From positions 62,001 through 126,000 of the forward strand of contig NZ_JACVAC010000002.1 of NCBI RefSeq assembly GCF_014851685.1: a DNA stretch of 64,000 bases, written 5' to 3'. Source of the DNA: Pseudomonas sp. PDM05 (GTDB taxonomy: Bacteria; Pseudomonadota; Gammaproteobacteria; Pseudomonadales; Pseudomonadaceae). Within the stretch, counting starts at the first letter, position 1. Each line of letters begins with the position of its first letter. A program made the position numbers and the translations under genes. Shown here in pieces: positions 8,394 through 17,489 of the stretch. The notes under the pieces are model-generated. The model did not search any database. It had not been told where the DNA came from and saw nothing but the letters and a program-made list of their open reading frames with translations.

Positions 8394-9611
8394 TCAGAAC
8401 AACTTGCGACCTTTGTTGGCCGCAATGCGCATGCGCAGTGCGTTCAACTTGATAAAGCCCGCTGCGTCCGCCTGGTTGTAGGCGCCGCCGTCTTCTTCGA
8501 AGGTGGCGATGTTGGCGTCGAACAGCGACTCATCGGATTTACGCCCGGTGACGATCACGTTACCTTTGTACAGCTTCAGGCGCACAACGCCGTTCACGTG
8601 GACCTGGGAAGCGTCGATCATCTGTTGCAGCATCAGACGCTCAGGGCTCCACCAGTAGCCGGTGTAGATCAGGCTGGCGTACTTAGGCATCAGCTCGTCT
8701 TTGAGGTGAGCCACTTCACGGTCCAGGGTGATGGACTCGATGGCGCGGTGAGCGCGCAGCATGATGGTGCCGCCCGGAGTTTCGTAGCAGCCACGGGACT
8801 TCATGCCCACGTAACGGTTCTCGACGATGTCGAGGCGGCCGATACCGTGTTCGCCACCGATACGGTTCAGGGTCGCCAGCACGGTAGCCGGAGTCATTTC
8901 GACGCCGTCCAGCGCGACGATGTCGCCGTTGCGGTAGGTCAGTTCCAGGTACTGTGGCTTGTCTGGCGCGTTCTCCGGGGAGACGGTCCATTTCCACATG
9001 TCTTCTTCGTGCTCGGTCCAGGTGTCTTCCAGCACGCCGCCTTCATAGGAGATGTGCAGCAAGTTGGCGTCCATCGAGTACGGGGACTTCTTCTTGCCGT
9101 GGCGCTCGATCGGGATTGCGTGCTTTTCAGCGTAATCCATCAGCTTTTCACGGGACAGCAGGTCCCATTCACGCCAAGGGGCAATCACTTTGACGCCCGG
9201 CTTGAGCGCGTAGGCGCCCAGTTCGAAACGCACTTGGTCGTTGCCCTTGCCGGTCGCGCCATGGGAAATGGCGTCGGCGCCGGTTTCGTTGGCGATTTCG
9301 ATCAGGCGTTTGGCGATCAGCGGACGTGCGATGGAAGTACCCAGCAGGTACTCGCCTTCATAGACGGTGTTGGCGCGAAACATCGGGAAAACGAAATCGC
9401 GGACGAATTCTTCGCGCAGGTCGTCAATGTAGATCTCTTTCACGCCCATGGCTTGCGCCTTGGCACGTGCAGGTTCGACCTCTTCGCCCTGACCCAGGTC
9501 AGCGGTGAAGGTCACCACTTCACAGTTATAAGTATCCTGCAGCCACTTGAGGATCACCGAAGTGTCCAGGCCGCCGGAATACGCGAGAACGACCTTGTTT
9601 ACGTCGGCCAT
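8394..9611 (-). CDS. argG: Argininosuccinate synthase
   Basis: The 405-residue enzyme ligates citrulline and aspartate with ATP, the penultimate step of arginine synthesis. The ATP-pyrophosphatase loop AYSGGLDTS lies at residues 10-18. Other family motifs are [23 protein letters not shown] and the citrulline/aspartate-site sequence [17 protein letters not shown]. Length is standard. ArgF, which makes citrulline, lies 8 kb away in the window but in a different unit. The gene carries its own terminator and looks monocistronic. Confidence 0.98.
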   Translation of the reverse strand: MADVNKVVLAYSGGLDTSVILKWLQDTYNCEVVTFTADLGQGEEVEPARAKAQAMGVKEIYIDDLREEFVRDFVFPMFRANTVYEGEYLLGTSIARPLIAKRLIEIANETGADAISHGATGKGNDQVRFELGAYALKPGVKVIAPWREWDLLSREKLMDYAEKHAIPIERHGKKKSPYSMDANLLHISYEGGVLEDTWTEHEEDMWKWTVSPENAPDKPQYLELTYRNGDIVALDGVEMTPATVLATLNRIGGEHGIGRLDIVENRYVGMKSRGCYETPGGTIMLRAHRAIESITLDREVAHLKDELMPKYASLIYTGYWWSPERLMLQQMIDASQVHVNGVVRLKLYKGNVIVTGRKSDESLFDANIATFEEDGGAYNQADAAGFIKLNALRMRIAANKGRKLF

Positions 9612-9740
9612 GCCATCACTCCACGGGGTTGTACGGAAAGGCGACGATTCTACCGATCAAAACCGTGAAATTACAGGGGCGCGACAGCAAATGAAGATAA
9701 AGCGACAGATTATGTCGAGAGGGCGACCGGTGGTCGCACC

Positions 9741-10649
9741 TTATGAGGTGGCTGCGGGATTACTCCGGACCGCAGCCTGGGGTGCCGGTTTCTCGGGAGT
9801 TGCGACCCGCTCCAGCTGAATATTGACGCGGCGGTTGCGTGCGCGGTTGGCAGCATTGGTGTTGGGCGCCAGCGGGTAGCTTTCGCCGTGGAAGCGCAGG
9901 GTAATCTGCGACTCCTCGATGCCGTTGGCCTTGAAGTAGTCCATCACCGCCAATGCACGACGCCGTGAAACATCACGATTGGTCAGGCGGTTGCCGCTGT
10001 TGTCCGAGTGGCCGTTCAACTCGATGTGGTTGACGGTCGGGTCTGCCTTCATGAATTCAAGAATCACCGCCAGCTTCTGCTTGGCCGCCGCATCCAGCTC
10101 GATGCCACCGCCCGGAAAGCCGACTTCGGTCTGCTTGACCTGATCGTAATTCATCGGCAGCAGCTTGGCGGTGCACAGTTGATAGTCGCTGTAGGCCTTG
10201 TTGAACTTCACCGGCAACAGGCGGATTTCCGAGTAGCCACCCTCACGCCCGTAATGCCGTACGGTCGGCGAACGCCCCTCGAGCAAACCATTGAACAGGC
10301 GCCCGGCCTGGGCCTGGGAGCTGTTGAACAGCACTTCGCCACTGCCGGCACGCACGGCTCCCAGATTGATGTCGCCGCGTCCGGGCTGCCAAGGTGCGGC
10401 AGCGGCCAGCAAGGTGGCCGAACCTGCGCCCAGCGAACCATTAAAGGCTTTCAGACGAAACGTCGCCTGCTCGCCGGCCCGGCGCACGAACTCACCCGAA
10501 CCAAAATCGGTGATCGGTTGGCTCAGACGGCACTCAAACTTGTCGCCCTCTACCTTCCACTCAATATTCTCCAGACGTGTCTGGAACGTGAGGGCCATCG
10601 CAGGCAGGCTGGCGAACACACTGAGCAGGGCTAGATAATGCTGGCGCAC
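9741..10649 (-). CDS. motY: MotY-like OmpA-family flagellar motor protein
   Basis: The ~302-residue secreted protein begins with a signal peptide (MRQHYLALLSVFASLPAMA). It has an N-terminal MotY-type domain (LTFQTRLENIEWKVEGDKFECRL...). A C-terminal OmpA peptidoglycan-binding domain follows (IELNGHSDNSGN...LTNRDVSRRRALAVMDYF...NRRVNIQLE). MotY forms the T-ring with MotX in polar sodium motors. In Pseudomonas it supports the MotCD/MotAB stators and lies away from flagellar operons next to argG and pyrC, as here. The second of two in-frame GTGs (10649) is chosen because GGAG lies six bases before it; the alternative at 10661 adds four residues. Confidence 0.9.
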   Translation of the reverse strand: MRQHYLALLSVFASLPAMALTFQTRLENIEWKVEGDKFECRLSQPITDFGSGEFVRRAGEQATFRLKAFNGSLGAGSATLLAAAAPWQPGRGDINLGAVRAGSGEVLFNSSQAQAGRLFNGLLEGRSPTVRHYGREGGYSEIRLLPVKFNKAYSDYQLCTAKLLPMNYDQVKQTEVGFPGGGIELDAAAKQKLAVILEFMKADPTVNHIELNGHSDNSGNRLTNRDVSRRRALAVMDYFKANGIEESQITLRFHGESYPLAPNTNAANRARNRRVNIQLERVATPEKPAPQAAVRSNPAATS

Positions 10650-10805
10650 GGGAGGCTCCACTGGTTTCTACAACACTTCAAAGCGTCATACATCGATAAG
10701 GCATACGAAAGGCTATCGGATGCATCCTGTAAAACTTGATAGCGAGTGCCTGCAAGAGTCTTTTCCGGTAGCATTCCCACCAGATTGACCCGCCTGGAAT
10801 CCCCA

Positions 10806-11852
10806 ATGTCCGACCGCCTGACCCTGCTGCGTCCCGACGACTGGCATATTCATCTTCGCGATGGTGCTGCGTTGCCCCAAACCGTGGCCGATGTTGCGCG
10901 CACGTTTGGCCGTGCCATCATCATGCCTAACCTGGTACCTCCGGTGCGTAACGCCGCTGAAGCCGACGCCTATCGCCAGCGTATCCTCGCTGCGCGCCCG
11001 GCCGGCAGCCGCTTCGAACCGCTGATGGTGCTCTACCTCACCGACCGCACCCAGCCCGACGAGATTCGCGAGGCCAAGGCCAGCGGCTACGTGCACGCCG
11101 CCAAGCTGTACCCGGCTGGCGCGACCACCAACTCCGATTCCGGTGTGACAAGTATCGACAAGATCCTGCCGGCCATCGAAGCCATGGCCGAAGTCGGCAT
11201 GCCGCTGTTGATCCACGGCGAAGTCACCCGTGGCGACGTGGACGTGTTCGATCGCGAGAAGATCTTCATCGACGAGCACATGCGTCGCGTGGTCGAACTG
11301 TTCCCGACCCTCAAGGTAGTGTTCGAACACATCACCACCGCCGATGCCGTGCAGTTCGTCACCGAGGCCTCGGCCAACGTCGGCGCGACCATCACTGCGC
11401 ACCATCTGCTGTACAACCGCAACCACATGCTGGTGGGCGGGATTCGGCCGCATTTCTATTGCCTGCCGATCCTCAAGCGCAACACCCATCAAGTGGCACT
11501 GCTGGATGCCGCCACCAGTGGCAATCCGAAGTTCTTCCTCGGCACCGACTCCGCTCCACATGCCCAGCATGCCAAGGAAGCCGCGTGCGGCTGTGCCGGT
11601 TGCTACACGGCCTATGCGGCGATCGAGCTGTACGCCGAAGCGTTCGAACAACGCAATGCCCTGGACAAGCTCGAAGGTTTCGCCAGCCTCAACGGCCCGC
11701 GTTTCTACGGCCTGCCGGCGAATACCGACCGCATCACCCTGGTCCGTGAAGACTGGACCGCCCCTGCCAGCCTGCCGTTTGGCGAGCTGACTGTTATCCC
11801 GCTGCGCGCCGGTGAAACACTGCGCTGGCGCCTGCTGGAGGAAAGCAAGTGA
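10806..11852 (+). CDS. pyrC: Dihydroorotase, class II
   Basis: This 348-residue metallo-amidohydrolase closes carbamoyl-aspartate to dihydroorotate in pyrimidine synthesis. The metal-binding DWHIHLRDG is near residues 13-21 after the chosen ATG. It also shows the carboxylated-lysine site in [14 protein letters not shown] and [13 protein letters not shown] and GTDSAPHA. It follows the short E. coli PyrC type, not the long PyrC' pseudoenzyme. The next gene overlaps its stop by four bases, so rnt is translationally coupled. Confidence 0.97.
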   Translation: MSDRLTLLRPDDWHIHLRDGAALPQTVADVARTFGRAIIMPNLVPPVRNAAEADAYRQRILAARPAGSRFEPLMVLYLTDRTQPDEIREAKASGYVHAAKLYPAGATTNSDSGVTSIDKILPAIEAMAEVGMPLLIHGEVTRGDVDVFDREKIFIDEHMRRVVELFPTLKVVFEHITTADAVQFVTEASANVGATITAHHLLYNRNHMLVGGIRPHFYCLPILKRNTHQVALLDAATSGNPKFFLGTDSAPHAQHAKEAACGCAGCYTAYAAIELYAEAFEQRNALDKLEGFASLNGPRFYGLPANTDRITLVREDWTAPASLPFGELTVIPLRAGETLRWRLLEESK

Positions 11853-12520
11853 GTGAAGACCATTACGACGACGAACACGAGCACAGCGGTGGCGGTTCAC
11901 GCCACCCGATGGCCGAGCGGTTCCGCGGCTATCTGCCGGTTGTCATCGACGTAGAAACCGGTGGTTTCAATTGCGCCACCGACGCCTTGCTGGAAATCGC
12001 AGCCACCACCATCGGCATGGATGAACAGGGTTTCGTGTTCCCGGAACACACCCACTTCTTCCGCGTCGAGCCGTTCGAAGGCGCCAACATCGAGGCGGCG
12101 GCCCTGGAATTTACCGGGATCAAGCTCGATCACCCGCTGCGCATGGCCGTGAGTGAAGAAGCGGCACTGACCGACATCTTCCGTGGCGTGCGCAAGGCGT
12201 TGAAGGCCAATGGCTGCAAACGCGCGATCCTGGTCGGCCACAACAGCAGCTTCGACCTGGGTTTCCTGAACGCCGCCGTGGCGCGGTTGGACATGAAGCG
12301 CAACCCGTTCCACCCGTTCTCCAGCTTCGACACCGCTACCCTCGCGGGCCTGGCTTACGGCCAGACCGTACTGGCCAAAGCCTGTCAGGCAGCCGGTATC
12401 GACTTTGACGGTCGCGAAGCCCACTCGGCGCGCTATGACACCGAGAAGACCGCCGACCTGTTCTGCGGCATCGTCAATCGCTGGAAGCAGATGGGCGGCT
12501 GGGAAGACTTCAACGACTAA
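11849..12520 (+). CDS. rnt: Ribonuclease T
   Basis: The 223-residue DEDD-family 3'-5' exoribonuclease trims tRNA and other stable RNA 3' ends. The exonuclease motifs are visible: [10 protein letters not shown] (DxE), [12 protein letters not shown], and [14 protein letters not shown] with the catalytic His-Asp. The GTG start overlaps the pyrC stop (GTGA), and a GGAG site lies at the end of pyrC. The N-terminal segment [14 protein letters not shown] is a charged tail before the catalytic domain, as in other Pseudomonas RNase T. Confidence 0.96.
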   Translation: MSEDHYDDEHEHSGGGSRHPMAERFRGYLPVVIDVETGGFNCATDALLEIAATTIGMDEQGFVFPEHTHFFRVEPFEGANIEAAALEFTGIKLDHPLRMAVSEEAALTDIFRGVRKALKANGCKRAILVGHNSSFDLGFLNAAVARLDMKRNPFHPFSSFDTATLAGLAYGQTVLAKACQAAGIDFDGREAHSARYDTEKTADLFCGIVNRWKQMGGWEDFND

Positions 12521-12530
12521 CAGCGCTGTC

Positions 12531-12663
12531 GTAGTGAGCGGGCTTGCCCCGCGCTGGGGGGCGAAGCCGCCCCAAATCCAACCGCCTCCATTTTACTGAT
12601 ACACCGAGGTGCCTGGGTTTAGGGCGGCTTCGCCCCCCAGCGCGGGGCAAGCCCGCTCACTAC
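12531..12663. repeat. REPIN doublet, long type
   Basis: Two 42-base arms in inverted orientation match perfectly: GTAGTGAGCGGGCTTGCCCC begins one arm and its complement ends the other. They flank a ~49-base loop. A nearly identical copy lies at 23733-23866, including the loop. It fits a REP doublet spread by a RAYT transposase, which is not in the window. Confidence 0.9.
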
Positions 12664-12680
12664 AGGCATTTTCCGCCCAT

Positions 12681-12710
12681 AAAAAAACGGCCTTCTCAGG
12701 CCGTTTTTTT
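12681..12710. terminator. Bidirectional terminator, rnt / peroxiredoxin
   Basis: AAAAAAACGGCCT-tctc-AGGCCGTTTTTTT lies between two convergent genes and has T runs on both strands. Confidence 0.92.
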
Positions 12711-12726
12711 GTACCTCAAATCTGGC

Positions 12727-13329
12727 TTACAGCTTGCCAGCGTTCTCGGTCAGGTAAGCCGCAACGCCTTCTGGCGAAGCGTTCATGCCTTTGTCGCCTT
12801 TTTTCCAGTTGGCAGGGCAGACTTCGCCGTGCTCTTCGTGGAATTGCAGGGCGTCGACCAGGCGGATCAGCTCTTCCATGTTACGGCCCAGCGGCAGGTC
12901 GTTGATGATCTGGGAGCGCACAACGCCCTTGTCATCGATCAGGAACGCGCCACGGAAAGCCACGCCGCCTTCGGACTCAACGTCGTAGGCCTTGGCGATG
13001 TCGTGCTTCATGTCGGCAGCCATGGTGTATTTGACTTTGCCGATGCCGCCATCATTGATGGCAGTGTTGCGCCAGGCGTTGTGGGTGAAATGGGAGTCGA
13101 TGGAAACGGCAACCACTTCAACGTTACGCGCCTTGAAATCGTCCATGCGGTGGTCCAGAGCGATCAGCTCCGACGGGCAGACGAAGGTGAAGTCCAGCGG
13201 GTAGAAGAACACCAGGCCGTATTTGCCTTTGATGGCTTCAGACAGTTTGAAACTGTCTACGATTTCGCCATTGCCGAGGACGGCAGGTACATCGAAATCC
13301 GGGGCTTGTTTGCCGACGAGTACGCTCAT
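12727..13329 (-). CDS. Typical 2-Cys peroxiredoxin (AhpC/Tsa)
   Basis: This 200-residue thiol peroxidase reduces hydrogen and organic peroxides. The peroxidatic Cys is C51 in PLDFTFVCPSEL, and the resolving Cys is about C171 in GEVCPANWKKG. The family end (KGMNASPEGVAAYL) is present. I start at MSVLVGKQAPDF (13329), preceded by CAGGAGATACCCA, not at the longer frame. It sits beside bfd/bfr, forming an iron-oxidative stress neighbourhood conserved in Pseudomonas. No dedicated AhpF reductase is nearby, so thioredoxin is the likely donor (inference). Confidence 0.95.
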   Translation of the reverse strand: MSVLVGKQAPDFDVPAVLGNGEIVDSFKLSEAIKGKYGLVFFYPLDFTFVCPSELIALDHRMDDFKARNVEVVAVSIDSHFTHNAWRNTAINDGGIGKVKYTMAADMKHDIAKAYDVESEGGVAFRGAFLIDDKGVVRSQIINDLPLGRNMEELIRLVDALQFHEEHGEVCPANWKKGDKGMNASPEGVAAYLTENAGKL

Positions 13330-13504
13330 TGGGTATCTCCTGATGTGAGGGTGACGATTGAAGTAAAAGGACCGGCCCAGTCTGGCGCCTGTAGGCGACA
13401 ACCCTGTGACGCAGTCACGCTTCGTGAAGACCGACCATCATACACTGAAAAAACCGTTCGTCAGCGCAGGGGCAATACGCGCAAATACCCTACGAATCTA
13501 CTTT

Positions 13505-13523
13505 GACAATCATTCTCGTTAAC
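13505..13523 (+). promoter_or_regulatory. Putative Fur box upstream of bfd
   Basis: GACAATCATTCTCGTTAAC matches about 12 of 19 positions of the Fur consensus and lies about 50 bases before the bfd start. Iron-starvation induction of bfd is known in Pseudomonas. The site itself is a prediction. Confidence 0.55.
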
Positions 13524-13571
13524 ATTAAGATCCATCGCACTCAAGCCTTAAACCCGCGACGGTTCTCCCTT

Positions 13572-13790
13572 ATGTATGTGTGCCTCTGTACTGGCGTCAC
13601 CGACGGACAAATCCGCGAAGCAATCTACGAAGGTTGCTGCAGCTACAAGGAAGTGCGTGAAACCACCGGCGTTGCCAGCCAGTGCGGTAAATGTGCTTGC
13701 CTGGCCAAGCAAGTGGTACGGGAAACCCTGACGCAGCTGCAGACAGCCCAGGCCGCGCTCCCCTATTCAGCAGAATTTACACACGCTTAA
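13572..13790 (+). CDS. bfd: Bacterioferritin-associated ferredoxin Bfd
   Basis: The 72-residue [2Fe-2S] protein binds bacterioferritin and passes electrons to its haem so that stored iron is released. Ligands are C4 and C6 (MYVCLC) and C38 and C41 (SQCGKCAC). I start at MYVCLC (13572) because the frame upstream covers the putative Fur box. No strong Shine-Dalgarno is visible before this ATG. It precedes bfr on the same strand but has its own terminator. Confidence 0.95.
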   Translation: MYVCLCTGVTDGQIREAIYEGCCSYKEVRETTGVASQCGKCACLAKQVVRETLTQLQTAQAALPYSAEFTHA

Positions 13791-13807
13791 ATCGGCGTGT
13801 TTTAAAG

Positions 13808-13833
13808 AACCGGACTTAGTGTCCGGTTTTTTT
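13808..13833 (+). terminator. Rho-independent terminator of bfd
   Basis: AACCGGAC-ttagt-GTCCGGTTTTTTT just beyond the bfd stop, separating it from bfr. Confidence 0.92.
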
Positions 13834-13991
13834 ATGCCCGCAATTCAATAAGTTAGCGCTAAGACGCGGAACACAAACATTCTTATTCCGATTAATTTTC
13901 ATTTATTATTCAATAACTTAGGTTTGACACTAAGGTTTTCGCCGCTCAAACTCCGCCCTATATACAGCTATTACAGGGCAGGACCCCAGTC

Positions 13992-14462
13992 ATGAAAGGC
14001 GACATCTCAGTCATCCAGCAACTCAACAAAATCCTTGCCAATGAACTGGTCGCGATCAATCAGTACTTCCTGCATGCACGCATGTTTGACGATTGGGGCC
14101 TGGAAAAGCTGGGCAAGCGTGAATACAAAGAATCGATCAAAGCCATGAAGGACGCCGACGCGCTGATCAAGCGCATCCTGTTCCTCGAAGGCCTGCCGAA
14201 CGTGCAGGACCTGGGCAAGCTGAGCATCGGCGAGCACACCCAGGAAATGATCAACAGCGACCTGAAATTCGAGCAAAAGAGCCACAGCGACCTCAAGGCC
14301 GCCATCGCTCACTGCGAAACCAAAGGCGACTTCGGCAGCCGTGAGCTGCTGGAAGATATTCTGGAAGACCAGGAAGAACACATCGACTGGCTGGAAACCC
14401 AACTGGGCCTGATCGACAAAGTCAGCCTGGAAAACTACCTGCAATCGCAGATGGGCGAATAA
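13992..14462 (+). CDS. bfr: Bacterioferritin, haem-binding subunit with degenerate ferroxidase centre
   Basis: The 156-residue protein is a four-helix bacterioferritin subunit. The haem ligand Met52 is kept (KAMKDAD), but ferroxidase ligands differ from the usual enzyme: E51 is Ala, H54 is Asp and E127 is Gln (EDQEEH), while E18, E94 and H130 remain. Such subunits occur in heteropolymeric bacterioferritins of Neisseria and some pseudomonads, where another subunit supplies the ferroxidase site. This copy probably contributes haem and Bfd docking rather than iron oxidation (inference). It follows bfd, with an AT-rich 158-base promoter region between them. Confidence 0.93.
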   Translation: MKGDISVIQQLNKILANELVAINQYFLHARMFDDWGLEKLGKREYKESIKAMKDADALIKRILFLEGLPNVQDLGKLSIGEHTQEMINSDLKFEQKSHSDLKAAIAHCETKGDFGSRELLEDILEDQEEHIDWLETQLGLIDKVSLENYLQSQMGE

Positions 14463-14483
14463 GCCCCCGGTACGCAGGTATAA

Positions 14484-14519
14484 AAAAGCCCCGCTCTCTC
14501 ACGAGAAGCGGGGCTTTTC
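14484..14519. terminator. Bidirectional terminator, bfr / grxD
   Basis: AAAAAAGCCCCGCT and AGCGGGGCTTTT form a strong hairpin between two convergent genes. Confidence 0.92.
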
Positions 14520-14531
14520 ATTGCAAGCGAA

Positions 14532-14870
14532 TCAAGCGTCAGTCTTGGCCGCCGCGTTTGCCGCCGCTTCCTTGATCAGCGCTTGCAGCGAACCATCAGC
14601 CGCCATCTCAACGATGATGTCGCTACCGCCGACCAATTCACCGGCAACCCACAGTTGTGGGAACGTAGGCCAGTTGGCGTACTTGGGCAGGTTGGCACGG
14701 ATTTCAGGGTTCTGCAGGATGTCCACGTAAGCGAATTTCTCGCCGCACGCCATGATCGCCTGGGAAGCCTTCGCGGAGAAACCGCACTGAGGAGCGTTTG
14801 GCGCGCCCTTCATGTAAAGCAGAATGGTGTTGTTGGCAATCTGCTCTTTGATCGTTTCGATGATATCCAT
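14532..14870 (-). CDS. grxD: Monothiol glutaredoxin GrxD
   Basis: The 112-residue CGFS-type glutaredoxin carries and transfers [2Fe-2S] clusters, often with BolA. The CGFS site starts at C29 (APQCGFSAKASQ), followed by family motifs WPTFPQLWVAGELVGGSDI. The C-terminus is alanine-rich. Start and length are standard, and TTCCAGCCGAGGTGTTCC provides a ribosome site. It lies 77 bases from the start of the larger oxidoreductase gene's tail. No further feature was found between them. Confidence 0.97.
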   Translation of the reverse strand: MDIIETIKEQIANNTILLYMKGAPNAPQCGFSAKASQAIMACGEKFAYVDILQNPEIRANLPKYANWPTFPQLWVAGELVGGSDIIVEMAADGSLQALIKEAAANAAAKTDA

Positions 14871-14947
14871 GGAACACCTCGGCTGGAACTTTGCGACTCA
14901 CAGGTCGGCACGGTGGCGCATTGTAACGCAAAATTCCAGCGCGGTGC

Positions 14948-17056
14948 TCAGGCGGCTGCGACCTGAACCGGAACGCCGTTGAGCGCAGCGTTGCCCGACA
15001 ACTCGTCCAATTGCCGCTCGTCGGTCAAGTCGTTCGCACTCGCCCCCGGCTGCCCACTGGCAATGCTCATCTGCACACCCGGACGGCCATGGCCCCAACC
15101 GTGGGGCAGGCTGACTACACCGGGCATCATATCCAGGCTGGCCAGTACTTCCACTTCGATCATGCCGATGCGCGAACTCACTCGCACGCGCTGGCCATCG
15201 CTCAATTGCCGACTGGCCAGATCGTCCGGGTGCATCAACAACTGATGACGGGGCTTGCCCTTCACCAAGCGGTGATAGTTATGCATCCAGGAGTTGTTGC
15301 TGCGCACGTGGCGACGACCGATCAACAACAACTCATCCGCCACAGGCAGCGGCTGCGCGGCAAAGCGCGCCAGATCGGCAAGGATCACCGCCGGTGCCGC
15401 CTGCACTTTGCCATCCGCCGTTTTCAAGCGCGCAACCAGATTGGCCTTGAGCGGCCCCAAGTCGACGCCATGGGGATGTTCCGCCAGCATCGCCACCGAC
15501 AACTTGTGGCTCGACGCATCACCGTAAACCCCGGCTCGCAACCCGAAATCGATCATCTGCGCCGGCGCCATGGTCGGCTTCAGCACTGCACCGGTCTGCG
15601 CGGCAAACGCCTCTGCCAGGCCTACGAAGATCTCCCAGTCATGCAGCGCCCCCGCCGGCTTGGGCAAGATCGCACGGTTGAAGCGGGTGACGTTACGCAC
15701 CGCGAACATATTGAAGGTGGTGTCGTAGTGATCGTTCTCCAGTGCCGATGTAGACGGCAGGATCAAGTCGGCATATCGCGTGGTCTCGTTGATATAGAGA
15801 TCGATGCTGACCATGAACTCCAGCCCATCCAGCGCCTGTTCCAACTGGCGGCCGTTGGGTGTCGACAACACCGGATTGCCGGCCACCGTGACCAATGCGC
15901 GGATTTGCCCTTCGCCCTCGGTAAGCATTTCTTCAGCCAGGGCCGACACCGGCAACTCGCCGCCATATTCCGGACGCCCGGACACCCGGCTCTGCCAGCG
16001 ATTGAAATGCCCACCGCCTGTCGACGCCACCAGATCCACCGCCGGCGTGGTGCACACGGCGCCACCGGCACGGTCTAGGTTGCCAGTGACCAGGTTGATC
16101 AGTTGCACCAGCCAATGACACAAGGTGCCGAACGCCTGGGTGGAGACGCCCATGCGCCCGTAACACACCGCCTTGTCCGCCGCCGCAAAGTCCCGCGCGA
16201 GCTGGCGAATCTGCGCGGCCGGCACTGCACATTGGCGACTCATGGCCTCGGCGGTAAACCCGACGATTGCCTGGCGCACATCGTCCAGGCCAGCGACCGG
16301 CAGGTGACTGTCGCGAGTCAGGTTTTCACTGAACAAGGTGTTGAGCACCCCAAACAACAACGCCGCATCCCCGCCGGGGCGCACGAACAGGTGCTGATCG
16401 GCCATCGCCGCTGTCTCACTGCGCCGTGGGTCGACCACCACCACTTTGCCGCCACGGGCCTGGATGGCCTTGAGGCGCTTCTCCACATCGGGCACGGTCA
16501 TGATGCTGCCGTTGGACGCCAATGGGTTGCCGCCGAGGATCAGCATGAAATCGGTGTGATCGATGTCCGGAATTGGCAGCAACAGGCCATGACCGTACAT
16601 CAGGTGACTGGTGAGGTGGTGAGGCAACTGGTCCACCGAGGTCGCCGAGAAGCGGTTGCGCGTCTTCAACTGGCCCAGGAAGTAGTTGCTATGGGTCATC
16701 AGCCCATAGTTATGCACGCTGGGGTTGCCCTGGTACACCGCCACCGCATTCTGGCCGTGCCGGGCCTGGATACCCGCCAGGCGCTCGGCTACAAGGGCGA
16801 AGGCGTCTTCCCACGGGATTGGCTGCCATTCGCTGCCCACCCGCAACATAGGCTGGTGCAGGCGGTCCGGGTCATTCTGGATGTCCTGCAGTGCCACCGC
16901 CTTGGGGCAGATATGCCCGCGGCTGAACGTATCCAGCGCATCACCCTTGATCGAGGTGATCGCCAGGCTGCCGTCGTCGGCCTCGGTGGTTTCCAGGGTC
17001 AGGCCGCAGATGGCTTCACACAGATGGCAGGCACGGTGGTGGAGAGTCTTGGTCAT
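14948..17056 (-). CDS. Molybdopterin oxidoreductase, catalytic subunit, stand-alone
   Basis: The 702-residue protein belongs to the DMSO-reductase/formate-dehydrogenase-like superfamily. An N-terminal 4Fe-4S motif is visible (C10, C13, C17 in CHLCEAIC, and the fourth Cys in GHICPKA). The molybdopterin domain follows (YQGNPSVHNYGL, LILGGNPLASNGS, VVVDPRRSETA). A C-terminal MopB-binding barrel is at the end (LLIGRRHVRSNNSWMHN, MHPDDLASRQLSDGQRVRV, LPHGWGH). No twin-arginine signal is seen, so it is probably cytoplasmic. No electron-transfer subunit, chaperone or cofactor gene is adjacent. The substrate is unknown. Confidence 0.9.
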   Translation of the reverse strand: MTKTLHHRACHLCEAICGLTLETTEADDGSLAITSIKGDALDTFSRGHICPKAVALQDIQNDPDRLHQPMLRVGSEWQPIPWEDAFALVAERLAGIQARHGQNAVAVYQGNPSVHNYGLMTHSNYFLGQLKTRNRFSATSVDQLPHHLTSHLMYGHGLLLPIPDIDHTDFMLILGGNPLASNGSIMTVPDVEKRLKAIQARGGKVVVVDPRRSETAAMADQHLFVRPGGDAALLFGVLNTLFSENLTRDSHLPVAGLDDVRQAIVGFTAEAMSRQCAVPAAQIRQLARDFAAADKAVCYGRMGVSTQAFGTLCHWLVQLINLVTGNLDRAGGAVCTTPAVDLVASTGGGHFNRWQSRVSGRPEYGGELPVSALAEEMLTEGEGQIRALVTVAGNPVLSTPNGRQLEQALDGLEFMVSIDLYINETTRYADLILPSTSALENDHYDTTFNMFAVRNVTRFNRAILPKPAGALHDWEIFVGLAEAFAAQTGAVLKPTMAPAQMIDFGLRAGVYGDASSHKLSVAMLAEHPHGVDLGPLKANLVARLKTADGKVQAAPAVILADLARFAAQPLPVADELLLIGRRHVRSNNSWMHNYHRLVKGKPRHQLLMHPDDLASRQLSDGQRVRVSSRIGMIEVEVLASLDMMPGVVSLPHGWGHGRPGVQMSIASGQPGASANDLTDERQLDELSGNAALNGVPVQVAAA

Positions 17057-17489
17057 GGCCAGTCTCTTTATAGGGGCTTTGACTCAACTATGAGCCGCCA
17101 CCTGCAGTGGCGCCACCAACGTTCGCGGTGTGAATCGACGGGCATCAGGCCCGGCCATGGCTAAGAGTGAGCAAATGTTTCAGAAGCCCGCAAAGCATCG
17201 CTGAAACCGACGCAACCGGGCCCAAGCCCGCCGCCGCGCATTGCAAAAGGTTGCGACGCCAGTGTACAAATGGCCCGCTGCCGTATGGAATTCGTCTTCA
17301 AAAGCGCTCTCGCGCCCTTCTTGAACACCCCTAAAAACGTAGCCCTATTGGTAAGACGCGACATTTAATGTCAATATCGCGCCTTCCCCTATTTCGTCGC
17401 CCCGTGCGGCTTTCGCCGCAGGTCTCGCCCGTTGTCACAATAAACAAGGCTTTGAGTATCTGCGGTCTGTTGCAAAAAGGTAGTTAATG
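17057..17489. promoter_or_regulatory. argF upstream region with a palindrome
   Basis: This 433-base divergent gap holds promoters for the oxidoreductase and argF. GACATT-T-AATGTC (17360-17372) is a perfect palindrome close to a weak TTGGTA-N18-CAATAT promoter. An arginine regulator (ArgR) operator would be expected here, but the match to the Pseudomonas TGTCGC-type half-site is poor. No gene is supported in the rest. Confidence 0.4.

Noticed and set aside
12531-12663. Possible CRISPR repeat
   Set aside because: The repeats are inverted doublets scattered singly, not regular direct repeats with spacers.
12544-13506. 320-codon plus-strand frame across the REPIN and peroxiredoxin
   Set aside because: It starts inside a repeat and reads antisense to a clear peroxiredoxin.
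13880-13925. Fur box upstream of bfr
   Set aside because: The AT-rich stretch has only a loose resemblance to the Fur consensus; the site before bfd is better.
17360-17372. ArgR operator upstream of argF
   Set aside because: The palindrome is perfect, but it does not match the Pseudomonas ArgR half-site well enough to assign a regulator.
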